Made by a program: the position numbers and the translations under genes | In this document: positions 1 through 11,524 of the stretch, one piece after another | Layout: each line of letters begins with the position of its first letter | How positions within the stretch are numbered: the stretch's first letter is position 1 | Assembly: GCA_014218235.1 (NCBI GenBank) | Contig: CM024759.1 | Location: 5,224,712-5,288,711, forward strand | From: Colocasia esculenta | Taxonomy: Eukaryota; Streptophyta; Magnoliopsida; Alismatales; Araceae | DNA length: 64,000 bases | Direction of reading: 5' to 3' | Notes under the pieces: generated by a model | What the model saw: only the letters and a program-made list of their open reading frames with translations | Told to the model about the DNA's origin: nothing | Database searches by the model: none

Positions 1-6
1 GCTCAC

Positions 7-599
7 TTCAACGACAGAGTCGCGGGCAGCAATGGCGAGGATGTCGGCGCAAGAGACCACGGATGCTCCACAGGCCCTATCGACCTGCGCCTTGATGCCA
101 TCCACCACGGAGAACATAGACGCTCTGAGAGAATTCTGGTTTCCCCTGGCCGTCCTCTCGCCAACAAATGATCCCGTGTCCTCCAGAAGGACGCTGCCGT
201 CGCACCCCTGCATTATATATGTATTGCCACCAAGACAGCATGTACGCCTCAAGTTTAATTATATAATAACTAATTAGAGAGCACATGATACATATGTGAT
301 GCGGGGGCTTGTTGCGTGGATATGTGTAAAGTGAGAGATGCTCAGTACGTAATCATCGAACTCACGTTAACGAAGCAGTCATGGAAGAAAAGACGGAGGA
401 GGGAGGCGCCCATGCGCGACTCCCTGGTTACGGCCGAGCTCACTCCCGCCCGGACGGTGTCGAACACCGAGGGGCATGTGTTGGCGTAGAAGGAGACGGA
501 GAGCTGAGCCGAGGCCCGGGACGGCGCGGTGGCGACGATGACGGCGAGCGCGATTAGGCCCAACAGCGGGGGCCGCAACCGGGTTGCAACAGCTGCCAT
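7..599 (-). CDS. Class III (secretory) plant peroxidase, exons 1-2, gene continues off the left edge
   Basis: Haem peroxidase of the plant secretory pathway, which oxidises phenolics with hydrogen peroxide in the cell wall or vacuole. Exon 1 is 599-366 (78 codons), intron 1 is 365-208 (GTGAGT...GCAG, 158 bp, phase 0), and exon 2 is 207-7 (67 codons), followed by a GTGAGC donor at the window edge. Residues 1-31 form a signal peptide ending ASA before a mature QLS N-terminus. Visible motifs are NTCPS (first cysteine), RLFFHDCFV with the distal Arg and His, GCDGSVLL (calcium and disulphide site) right after the intron, and SCADILAIAARDSV. Intron 1 falls between HDCFVN and GCDGS, the classic position in this family. 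Exon 2 is slightly longer than usual because of extra residues near NSLRASM. The proximal His and remaining exons lie outside the window. The visible part is undamaged. Confidence 0.95.
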
Positions 600-690
600 G
601 TTGCCTACTTACTTATTATATAAGAATGAAGACGGAGATCAGAGAACTGTGTCCGAGAGGGAGTGTACTCTTCGCTAAAAGCCAATGTAC

Positions 691-715
691 CTCTCTCTCT
701 CTCTCTCTCTCTCTC
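691..715. repeat. (CT)n microsatellite in the peroxidase leader
   Basis: About 12 CT units, seen as GA on the coding strand, between the proposed TATA box and the peroxidase start codon. GA/CT tracts are common in plant 5' leaders and core promoters. Confidence 0.9.
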
Positions 716-755
716 GGCTGCGTTCTGTGCTTCTGGTGTCGGCAGGTTTGAAGCC

Positions 756-765
756 CTTATATAAT
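756..765 (-). promoter_or_regulatory. Probable TATA box of the peroxidase gene
   Basis: The minus strand reads TATATAAGGG about 160 bp upstream of the peroxidase ATG. A GA-repeat tract (CT on the plus strand) lies between it and the ATG and would fall in the 5' leader. This is a motif match only. Confidence 0.5.
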
Positions 766-838
766 GACTGCATGCTTTCTAATCTTCTTTTGGTTTTTCC
801 TCCCCGCGTCTGAAGCATTGAAGACGAGGCCGATGTCC

Positions 839-853
839 GCGCGCGCGCGCGCG
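839..853. repeat. (GC)n microsatellite upstream of the peroxidase
   Basis: About seven to eight GC units, roughly 75 bp upstream of the proposed TATA box. Alternating GC tracts can adopt Z-DNA. No gene is seen from here to about 1335. Confidence 0.85.
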
Positions 854-1339
854 TTCTTGACTGCGGAATGCGTCAGGTCCCGAACTTCGAATAGTCGCGC
901 CATGTGATCGCTGCATCGTTAAATTCGCTCTCCTTGCGGATAAGGACTTGGCTTCAGCTGCATGTTGTTGGCCTTTGGGCCCCTCGGTTCACTTTGGTCC
1001 GGACAAGCTGGAGTTTGCAAATTGGGGACGCAAAAGGGGGCTATTTGGTAATAGTAGGTGGCGACATTTTTTACTTCGTCTCGCTGTTGCTACGTCCACC
1101 ATGCACAATGGCTTGGGTGATGATGGAACGGTGAGGACCAAGCACCACCACTCATGTTTGGCTAATCCATAGCTAGAAGAGGATCAGATCATCAGAACAA
1201 GATGTGAGAGCAGAATTGGTCATTGACGTTGGATCCTCCGGTGCATCGGGCAGGGAATAATGAGATCCCGTGTTTCAAGCTCTCCCTGCTCCATGTATAC
1301 TTAAAATTATTGGCCCATGAAGAGAGGTGAAATTTTCTG

Positions 1340-2220
1340 ATGTGCATCCCTCAACTGCAAGTATTATCCCATTTTCAAAATAATGTTATTTTCTCTTGGA
1401 AAAAAGGGCTTTCTTGGAGGAGAGACTCAAATATCCTTCTTCTAAGCATTTAAGCATACACTATTCTCACTCTCTCCGATGTGCAACTAAATCCCTCTTC
1501 TACACAGTAAGAGACACATGTACCACTATTTCACTCGAGTGTTCGGATGATTAGTTGCCCGGGTATTCAGCAAGACCCATGGCCTTTTATCTCATTTCTC
1601 ATGAACGACAGTGCGGGCTCCCTAAGAAGTATTGTCCTATCTTTGGAGTTTTGTCATTTTTTCTTAGAAAAAGACCCTCTTAAGAGGAGAGACTCTAATA
1701 TCCCTTTTTTAAGCACACAGTACTTATTCTTACTCTCTCCCATATGAGACTAAATATCACTTCTACATCCCCCATGTTCTAGTCTCATTTTCACCGAAGA
1801 AAACAAAAGTTAGAAATTTAAAATGCTTCGTGAAAATTAGCAACCCAAGAGCGAATTTTTGTAAATTAATCCCAGCTACTGATGCTGGCTTTCGATCCAG
1901 CACCATGGCTTAGAGGCATGAAATTTCTGTGTGTGCGCTCCCTAAGAAGTATTATCCCCTCATTGAAGTTTTGTTCTTTTCTCTTGGAAAAGGGCCATCT
2001 TTGGAGGAGAGACTCAAGTGTCCTTTTAAGCACATAATACTTATTCCTACTCTCTTTTATGAGGCTAAATCTCCCTTCTACATCCCCCATATTTTAGTCT
2101 CATTTTTGCTGAAGAAAACAAAAGTTAGAAATTTAAAATCCTTAGTGAAAGTTAACAACCCAAGCGTGAATTGTTGTAAATCCTAGCTATTGATGTTGGC
2201 TTTCAATTTGGCACCGAGGC
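1340..2220. repeat. Three imperfect tandem copies of a ~280-320 bp sequence
   Basis: Copies begin near 1352, 1620 and 1937. Each contains the anchor 'aagtattatcc' or a close variant, then 'ctcttggaaaa...ggaggagagactca', then 'cttattcctactctct' and 'acttctacatccccca'. The second and third copies also share a tail with 'gaaaacaaaagttagaaat' and 'gatgctggctttcgat'. No coding frame is preserved. Its origin (MITE-like or decayed LTR) is not recognised. Confidence 0.8.
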
Positions 2221-2352
2221 TCAGTTGTATTCCGTTGTTTGCTTGAGATCACCACTTTCATCCTAGCCACTACAATCACTCTACGAGGGATGAGCACGCA
2301 GTAATCACCTTGCCCGGAGGTGAGTAAATAAAGACCTCACAGCTCGAGCACA

Positions 2353-3030
2353 CACTATAAGGAAAAGCGACATTATCGACGGATATTTTCGACCGAAATA
2401 TTTCGTCGGTAATACCGTCGGAAATTTTGACAGAAAATTTTTCGTCAGAAATATCCATCAAAATTTTCGACGGAACTGAATACATCGGAAATGCCGTCAG
2501 TAATACCGACGAGTTTTCTTCCGTCGGAAGAATCCGTCGGAAATGCCGACAGATATTTCAACAGAAGAAGTACCGTCGGAATATCCGTCATCCCATTTCC
2601 CCCCCCCCCTCCCGCCTTCCTTCCGAAATCTCTCTCTCTCTCTCTCTCCCTCTCTCTCTCTCTCATCGCCTCCGGGATGGTCGTCGCCTCCTCCTCTGCC
2701 TGTGAGCTCCTGGTACCAATGGCGCCTCCTCCTCCGCCGCCTCCGCCGCTGCGACCTGCACCGCCGCCACGGATCTTAGGTACGCCGGCCCCTCCCCTAT
2801 GCCCCTCGCCAACTCCCTCCTGCCTGCCTCCGCCGCTGCCCCTCCCCCTTCTGCGCCCCACCGCCACCGCCCTCCCCCCCTTCCTGTGCAATCCTCCCCC
2901 CACCCCGCCACTGCCCCTCCCCCTCCTGCGCCCCACCGCCACCACCCCCGGCCACCAAGTCTGGGCGGCGTAGAGCCCCATCAGCGCCGACGAACCCATT
3001 CTCTCTGGTAAGCTCAGGATTAATTAAGGA
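2353..3030 (+). mobile_element. Left terminus and first-exon region of a second CACTA-like element
   Basis: Starts with CACTATAAGGAAAA, the CACTA terminal signature. Dense subterminal motifs of the CCGTCGGAAAT type follow on both strands to about 2590. A CT-rich and then CCG-rich block (2590-2950) comes next and looks like a leader exon, with a possible GTACG donor near 2780. The proline-rich frames there are probably composition effects. No matching right end or transposase is found, so it is truncated or decayed. Its motif (cgtcggaa) differs from that of the main CACTA (cggtcacta). Confidence 0.65.
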
Positions 3031-3044
3031 GCCCTACCGGCCGC

Positions 3045-3090
<46 letters not shown>
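3045..3090. repeat. (TA)n microsatellite
   Basis: About 23 TA units following the GC-rich block of the CACTA-like terminus. Confidence 0.95.
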
Positions 3091-3091
<1 letters not shown>

Positions 3092-4455
3092 CTATCTAGC
3101 ATTTGAACGAAACCCTAGCTATATATAATCTTCTTCAAGTATATACCTACATATATAGCAACTTTTTTTTAGCAATGTATTGATTACTACCCACTCCTCT
3201 TACCCACACGGTTTACACCATGTGTATGTTTGTATGCTACTGGCTATAGCTAGATCCCACAGCCATACTTCAGAACTCAGTAGCATTCTCATACTTTTTG
3301 TTAACTAGCTAGTCATATTTTAGGGTTGCAAATAGTATCTGATTATTCAAAAAATTTATATAATTTCGATAAAACAATATATGTAAGATACAAAGAGGAT
3401 AAAACCACCGATACTAATTAATTAACGTTAGAATCGAATATTTTTGATAAATTATCAGATTCAAAAATGAAAGGTCTTGATCATTCCATATCCTAATATT
3501 ACCGATTAATTTCCTAATCCCATAATATATAATATATGTTAATTAAGCAGTATTATCCAAAATTCTGAATCTATTTTTATCCAAACTTCTTAAGTTTGCC
3601 TAAGTATTCCCGCAACCTTGGTGCCAAATTATGTGTTGAACATGGTTCAGTTAAGGGTCATTTTCAATCCGAAATAAATCAAACTGATTCAAGTTTGAAA
3701 CCGAAATAAAGCTCTTATAAACTAAATTGAACGGAACCAATGTTTTTGTTCGGTTCGGTTCGATTGATGGTTTGTGCCTTTTGGACTTTTTTTTCGGACT
3801 ATTCGTTCTGTCTAATTTATAGTTGCTTACCATTTGGACATAAATTTTTAAATTTATCTTATTATTTTGGCTATAGACTTTTGGTCTTTTGAGAAGTAGA
3901 CATATATGAATTAATCAAATTGAACTTAGAGAGTTAGACATCTCAAATTAAAAAATAAAAATAAAAAATAAATATAATGGACTTACGTTATCGACATTTA
4001 GACTTTTAACAACATCTCATATCATAACATCCAAATTTATTTTCTAAAAGACTGTCGGTCTAATAAGACAACTAGAGCTAATTTTTTAAATCTACATTTA
4101 GAAAGTATAATGTAAAAAGCAGTGAGAAAATAGTGAAAATAAAAAATCAGTGACGAAAATAGTTATAAATTAGTGAGAACAATAGTTAAAAATAAAAAAA
4201 AGTGAGAAAAATAGTTGAAAATAAAAACCAATGGAAATAAAAATCAGTAAGAATAAAAATTAGTGATAGAAATAGTAAAACTATAAAACAGCGAGAAAAT
4301 AGTGAAAATATAAATCAGTGGGAAAAAGTGAAAATAAAAAACAGTCGGAATAAAATTATTGAAAATGATTAGTTAAAAAATAGTGAAAATAAAATCAAGG
4401 GTAAATTAATTAGTGAACTCCGTAGATTTGAGCCCCCCCCCCTCTCTTATATGTA
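3091..4455. other. AT-rich spacer without a recognised gene
   Basis: No supported reading frame. From 4094 to 4395 there is a degenerate A-rich array of 'agtgagaaaatagtgaaaata' type units about 25-35 bp long. A poly-C run lies at about 4433-4442, just before the main CACTA terminus. Confidence 0.7.
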
Positions 4456-4980
4456 CACTACAAGAAAAAGTGCATTTAGAGATCGACATATTCGGTCCCT
4501 ATTCGGTCACTATTCGGTCACTAAAAGTGTCAGAGACCGAATAGTGACTGAATAGGGATCGAAACTGTCGGTGTAGAATTTCTGGTCACAAATTTGTGAT
4601 CGAAATATTTCGGTCACTAATCGGTCACTAATTAGTGACCGATTAGTGACCGAAACCCCTCAATCGCTAAAAGTCGATATCAGCATCTGGAAAAGTTGGT
4701 CACTAATTCGGTCCCTAAATAGTCACCGATTAGTGACCGAAATTTTCTGTCATTAAATCAGTCACTAATGTAGCGACCGAATTAGTGACTGAATTTATCA
4801 GTCACTACCAGTGACCGAAATAATTCAGTCATTGTTCGGTCTCTAAAACAGCGACTGAATTGTGACTGATCTTTGTCGGTCTCTGATAGCGACAGGCTTG
4901 TCTGAGTCACAAATCGGTCGCTGTTTTAGAGATGAAACAGTGGCCGAATTATTTCGGTCACTAATCGGTCTCTATTTTTT
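4456..4980. repeat. Left TIR and subterminal repeats of the main CACTA
   Basis: The terminal CACTACAAGAAAA is followed by more than 20 copies, in both orientations, of a 10-14 bp motif around TCGGTCACTA / TAGTGACCGA. Several are arranged head to head as near-palindromes. In En/Spm such subterminal repeats are binding sites for the TNPA protein. Confidence 0.9.
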
Positions 4981-5019
4981 TAATTAATTTTTTTTTATAG
5001 ATATACATTTTGAGCAAAA

Positions 5020-5300
5020 TAACCTGTGTAAATACAACAATGTCCACAACAATAATAAATGTCCACAAGACAATAGTAATAAAAATGTCCACAACACAAC
5101 AATCATAAAATGTCCACAACACAACAATAATAAAATATCCACGACAATAATAAAAATGTCCACAACACAACAATAATAAAATGTCCACGACAATAATAAA
5201 AATGTCCACAACACCACAATAATAAAATGTCCACAACACCACAATAATAAAAATGTCAACAATAATAAAAAAATGTCCACAACAATAATAATAATGAAAT
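5020..5300. repeat. Array of 'aatgtccacaacacaacaataataa' units
   Basis: About ten variable units of roughly 22-30 bp between the subterminal region and the last TNPA exon. The hydrophobic minus-strand frames over it only reflect the repeat. Confidence 0.85.
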
Positions 5301-5309
5301 AAAAATCAT

Positions 5310-7411
5310 GAATCCTTGTCCCCATGCTCATCCTCATGCTCTCGTCTCCTCCCACGCCACCCAATGAAAGAACCTACAATACATATATAATAATAATAAG
5401 TTAAAATGAAATACTATAATAAGCAATAAATTATTTAAATTTATATTTTTTTATTCACTCACTTTCGGTCAATATTTTGATCACACTATTTTGGTCACAC
5501 TTAAGATGAATTTGAGCGTCGAGCTTAAACCGGGAGTCGAAATTGAACTCCGTTAGTTTCCACAAGTCACACTCATCGCCCTGACAATACTGGAACAAAC
5601 CGGAGGCTAATCGGATGAGTATTTTTAATTTTGGACCCCCAAACCTAAGTTCTTCATTTCTAAACTAAACTAACTTGGTTATTGTGAATTTGAGCGTCGA
5701 GCTCAAACCGGGAGTCGGAATTGAACTCCGTTAGTTTCCACAAGTCACACTCATCGCCCCGACCGTGCTGGAACAAACCGGAGGCTAATTGGATGAGTAT
5801 TTCTAATTTTGGACCCCCAAACCTAAGTTCTTCATTTTTAAACTAAACTAACTTGGTTATTGTGAATTTGAGCGTCGAGCTCAAACCGGGAGTCGGAATT
5901 GAACTTCGTTAGTTTCCACAAGTCACACTCATCGCCCTGACCGTGCTGGAACAAACCGGAGGCTAATCGGATGAGTATTTTTAATTTTGGACCCCCAACC
6001 TAAGTTCTTCATTTCTAAACTAAACTAACTTGGTTATTGTGAATTTGAGCGTCGAGCTCAAACTAGGAGTCGGAATTGAATTCCGTTAGTTTCCACAAGT
6101 AACACTCATCGCCCCGACCGTGCTGGAACAAACTAGAGGCTAATTGGATGAGTATTTCTAATTTTGGACACTCAAACCTAAGTTCTTCATTTCTAAACTA
6201 AACTAACTTGTTTATTGTGAATTTGAGCGCCGAGCTTAAACTGGGAGTCGGAATTGAACTCCGTTAGTTTTCACAAGTCACACTCATCGCCCCGACCGTG
6301 CTGGAACAAACTGGAGGCTAATTGGATGAGTATTTCTAATTTTGGACCCCCAAACCTAAGTTCTTCATTTCTAAACTAAACTAATTTGCTTATTATGAAT
6401 TTGAGCGCCGAGCTCAAACCGAGAGTCAGAATTGAACTCCGTTAGTTTTCACAAGTCACACTCATTGCCCCGACCGTGCTGGAACAAATCGGAGGCTAAT
6501 TTTGGACCCCCAAACCTAGCTAAGTTTTTCGTTTTTAACTAAACTAACTTGTGTAAGTTGAAATTGAGCGTCGATGAAACCAAAGTAAACTTAAACTAAC
6601 TTGACTAACTTGATTGTTACAATAAAAAAACTAAAATAAAATCAATTTACTCACATGAGGGGCCTGTGCTGATGTCGATGGTGCTACCTGAGGAGGAATG
6701 CTGACCTGGGAGAGGGCCTGGGAGATAACCTGGGAGAGGGTCTAGGAGAGCTGAGCCTGAAGTGCGTCGGTCACCTGCATCTGCATCTGGACCAGACAAG
6801 TCTCCATAGTCTAGGCCAGACGAGCCTCCATCGTCTCAGCCAGTCGAGACTCCAAACCAGATATCGTATCTGCAATGAAGTCTATCATCTCACTGGGAGA
6901 AGTACCTGCAGCACCAGCTACTGTGCTGAATGCACTAGTCTGTGAGGCTGAACTCGAGGCGCCAGATAACACCATGCTCGTGTTCATACTGAGCTGAAAA
7001 CCATACACATGGCATTTCTTTGGGGCACCAGATGCCGCAACCCATACCTCAGGATCTAACCGCGGCTGCTCCTCCTCCCCGGCGTACTTCTCTGTCATTT
7101 ATTGGGTATACGACTCCTGTAAAAAAAATGACAATGTAATATTAATCTGTAACGAGAAAAAATAAATAGTGAATACCTTGTAAATACTTACCGCCACCTC
7201 TCGGGCTCTGTCGCTAATGTATTGATATGTTCCCTTTTTCTTATGTGTTTTATCAAACACCTCCTGAAATGTCGGAGGCCTTTTTAGCTCCTTTTCTTAT
7301 TTGACAGAAAAATATGACATAAATGAGTACCTAGAAGACAAAAAGATATCACAAACGGACAAATTACTTACCAATCTGGACTGATGGGTTGCAAAGGAGA
7401 CGGACCCACTT
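5310..7411 (-). pseudogene. TNPA-like CACTA protein, 3' exons (Transposase_24 family)
   Basis: Minus-strand exons of the En/Spm accessory protein that binds the transposon ends. (i) 7411-7372 encodes SVSFATHQSRL before a GTAAGT donor and continues the exon cut by the solo LTR. (ii) ~7304-7192 encodes PPTFQEVFDKTHKKKGTYQY...ISDRAREVA, the Transposase_24 signature, with a GTAAGT donor. (iii) 7116-6655 encodes LDPEVWVAASGAPKKCHVYGF followed by a helical MIDFIADTISGLESRLAETM region, with a GTGAGT donor. (iv) A short last exon at about 5375-5310 ends HEDEHGDKDS-stop. Exon (iii) has in-frame stops, one ahead of MTEKYAG and another after EARLA. The 179-bp tandem array sits in the intron between (iii) and (iv). 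Family assignment is firm; exact exon edges are inferred. Confidence 0.8.
5500..6570. repeat. Six tandem copies of a ~179 bp repeat in a TNPA intron
   Basis: Copies start near 5504, 5683, 5862, 6039, 6218 and 6396, with a partial seventh near 6560. Each holds 'gaatttgagcgtcgagctc', 'ttagtttccacaagtcaca', 'gctggaacaaaccggaggc' and 'ctaaactaaactaacttg'. Copies are highly similar. The last is shortened by loss of the 'ggatgagtatttctaat' segment. Confidence 0.93.
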
Positions 7412-10400
7412 TGTGACGACCCTCATTATACCGGTACGGTTATACCAACCCACGTCGGTATAGTGAACGTTATCACAGTGGGGCATTTACCCAAACGCTA
7501 TCACATGATTGAGATACACATAGATATAGATACAGAGTAGCGGAAGTAAAAGAACAAGGTCTTTCATTTCATTCCATCATCCACATTTAACATACATGAT
7601 CCCATGACAATTTTAAAAGAAATAAGGTCCACATAATGAAGTACTAAATTCAAACACATAGTTGTCCACAATTACATAGTGTTTCTATTACAATGCCTCG
7701 ATTACATACAATGAAAGCAAAAAGTCACGATGACGACTCCACCAGGCTACTCGCCACGTTCGGAGTCACTCTCCATTGTCTCCTCCAAAGGTGTCGGGTC
7801 ACCAGCTAAACATGTACGCCGAAGCAAGGAATGAGTCTAAAAGACTCAGCAAATAACACCACACACCTCATACATGCATGTGTCACAGTAGGTTTTCCAT
7901 TCCAATTTACAAAGTAAAACATATAACATGCTTGAACGTTTATAAAAGACAACCTATCATAACAATTCTACAAATTGTAACACATCGTACATGGTTTAAG
8001 ACATTCCAAAATAACATCCTATCACATGCTTTCTACTCATTCAATCACATGAAAGCCATATTTCAAATCAAGCTACAGCATGGAAGCAACCACGCATAGG
8101 ATTCTTTCCTACATAAAAGGTAACATTCCTATCATGGTTTCTACACATTCTTGCACTTGCCATTTATCATTTCATACACATTAAGGTTGTTGTTTGGACA
8201 TACTTTAGCAATTCACATCTTATTGCATGAGAGCTACAATTCCAATTAATTACAACACGATAACAATTACACATGGAATCGTTCACACATATGCAAGAAA
8301 TGCTCCTAGCATGGATTCTATACATTTTTACACACATAAAACATTTTTATAAACACCTTTAGGTTGCTGTTATAACATAATTTCACATTAACATATCATG
8401 GACCACAAATTCACAATTTAACATAATGATTTCACATGTTTACACAATTTCTCATTCACATAGTTCTCTTTTACACGTTGCACATTTACACATGTTCACA
8501 CTACACAATTTACACATAATCACATTCACATTTCACAATTTAGTGCTGTGACACATAGTCCAAACCACCATTAGAAGGACACATCACATAACACATACAC
8601 ATAGACGCCACCTAGGCAATATAGTGACGACTCTTGGACTGCGCAGACCGAGAGAACAAGTCTCCACCCTAACCAGTGGTACTTGTCCACCTCCAGAATT
8701 TCATCCTAATTCCCTTAGGATCTTAACACATTGAACCTTCCCATGGGGACTTTTCCATGGTACAGTTCCACGGCCCTCTATGGAAGCATTATCACACTTG
8801 GCACAGTCTTACACATTACACATACCGATTTTTACACACATTTTTACACATGGCGCACACACACACACCTTTACATTCTCTCATTCACACATGGCTCTGT
8901 TTTCCTAGCATGGTACTACAGATGACAGAGATTACACATTCAGTAACTTATAGTAATCAGGTTGAAAACACAATTCAACTCATTTTCATAATGGCATGCA
9001 TTAATTACATATTTTTGCATGGAAATCCCATAATGCATTCCACGGTTATCACAATGGCCTGAAAATTTAACCACATTCTGATTACAGGTTTGTAACCTCA
9101 CATGCAAACTTTTAGATTTTTTCTGAATTATCAGATATTTACAGAAATTAAGACATTCATTCTCACGCTATTAAAAATTCAATTCAACATGGAACATAAC
9201 ACGAACATCAGGTTTAACAGTTCACAGCCCTGAACCCAACATACTCATCATTACAGAAATTTTCCCCCGGATTTAATGCACAACACACCATTTACTATAA
9301 ATTTTGCAAGCCTACGCATGTTTGCTATTTTCCAAAACAGAAATTTACAGTAAATCATAGGAGCATGGGAAAAATTCAGTAATTGCAGGGCACAGACTGA
9401 CCCATACATGCATGGTTTATAAAATTTTGGGCACCCAAATTCTCCACAGATCATGAGAATAGTGGGTAAACATACATAGCCATATCTTCCATATGCATTC
9501 CAATAAGCTAATAAATTCTACCATCCACAAAACAATGCACAATAATTCTCCCACACACCACATTAACTAGTATACATAATATATAGAAGTTACATTATAT
9601 CCTCATTGCGAAAACACATCGAAAATAATCATATACCAGGAAGAACATCTCACTGTTCTGTCCTGAAGAACTTAACGGCAGTCTCTGGCCGTTCAAAGGG
9701 TTGGACGGCAAGATCGCTGGACGCAGACTGGAGATCTTGTCGGCAAGGGCATTGACGCCAAGTTCCTGTCTGTGTAAGAGCATAGACCGAACTCCAAATA
9801 CACGGTGAAAAGGGGGATCCAGGACACGATTTAAAATATGTAAAAATAGTAAAACCCTACTAGACATCTACATGGACAAAATGTATGGGGTACTTGCCTC
9901 TAAATAAATCTTCAAAGGGATCAAAGAGGTTGATGAAGCTCTCCTCGGGCAGTCCCAAGAAGTCTCCAAATCTTCCTTCCTCCTGGTTCTCAGTCGATCT
10001 CCACAGCAGGTTGGGGTCGAGGAAGCCTTCTCCTTGGTCCACTCTGGCCTCCAGTTGCAAGGAACCACCGGGTGAAGCTCCAAGTTGCCGGATCAGAGCA
10101 TGCAAAGATCAGTTTTTCTTCTCACAGAAGCTAGGGTTTCTGTGGACACTAAAAACACAGGGTGAGGCCAGCCCGGTTCTCCCAAAGTGACCCATCAAAA
10201 CCCATTAAAAAGCCATCAAAAAGACCCAGCAAGAGGCCTCTCAAACAGGCTCAAACTAAGCCCATCGTTCAAATGGCCCATCTACTTTTTGGGGGGTCAC
10301 TTTAAGACATTGTGACACCTCCCATTCCAACAAGACCTTCTGCGATGGCAGAGGTGAAGTTGGCAAAAGCTTTTTCTTTTTTGGGGGCTGGGCTACCATG

Positions 10401-11524
10401 GCTAAGGAGGGGGTGTTGGCTAGCTGGTTAAGGAAAAAAAGGAGGGGCTGATCTGCTCCTCTCCTCCCACTTCTGGCTGGCCACGCAGAGAAAAAAAAGG
10501 GGGGATCTCCTTGGGGACTCCCAGCCCGTTAGGGGGTGAGAAGGAGAAGTGGAAGGGGTCCTCTGGTCTTCCTGAGGTGTGCTGGTTGAGGAGAGCAAGA
10601 GCAGGGGGTCTTCCTCGGCTGCAAGAAGAGGGCTGGGACTTCCTACTTCAGCCATCTCTCTATCTCTCCTTTGATCCCATCTGCTAGTGGGGTTGAGGGG
10701 TTGCCTACGTGAGAAGAAAAGGGGGCTGGGAATCACCCTCCTAGCTGACTGCGTGGGAGGTTGGGGAGAGCAGTAAGAAGCCTTCCACTTGCTCCCATTT
10801 GTTGCTGCTTAGAGAAGGCTGGGGCGGCTGGGAGTTTGCAAGCAAAAAAAAAGAGTTGAAGGGAGGAGAAGAAGGGGGAGGGGTCTTCCTCCTGCTGCTG
10901 GGGTCTTCACCTACGCCACCTAAGAAGAAAAGAAAAGGTCAAGAAAAAGGAAGAAGAATGAGGGAGCAGAAGAGGGGGACTGCGGCTGCAGTCCCATTGT
11001 TTTCTTCCTTTTATTTTGTTTCTTTTATGTAGCCACTTCTTCTCTAATAGTAAAAAAAATGTTTCTTTCCATCTCCCGTTATGTTGTTTTGAGTTTGGTA
11101 TACCTTGGGTAACTCAAAGAGTTTTTTTTTTAAATAGTTTTTTTGCTCTCATTTGATGAGGTTTTCCCTGTTGAGCAGAACCGAAGTGTCATCTTCTTAT
11201 GCATGTGATGCTACTTCTTCCCCTTTTGTTTTTCTATAAACCGTATAAAACCAAGATGTTCTGTCCCGTTTGGATGGTGAGGGTGGCTAACTGATGCCTC
11301 CCCTCACTCCTAAAGGGACCATTGTTGTGTAGCTATGAGATGTCTCTTGGCCCATGAAAGGGCACCCCATGAGAGGTCCATCCATTGCCATTTCGCACTC
11401 CAAATTAATAGGATCAAGTGAAGGGATGTGGGGGCGTGCTAATGCTATGCATGGCTCTCTTTCCCTCTCCTCATTTAAGCCTTAAAAGATCAGATACCCC
11501 ATCGTTGCTGCCCTCTCACTGTAT

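Noticed and set aside
2445..2999. Proline-rich and glycine/arginine-rich frames on both strands
   Set aside because: Composition effect of a CCG/CCT-rich leader-like block; no conserved domain.
4961..5364. Hydrophobic minus-strand frames (93 and 126 codons)
   Set aside because: Translation of a simple 'gtccacaacaataata' array. The two frames are shifted versions of the same repeat.
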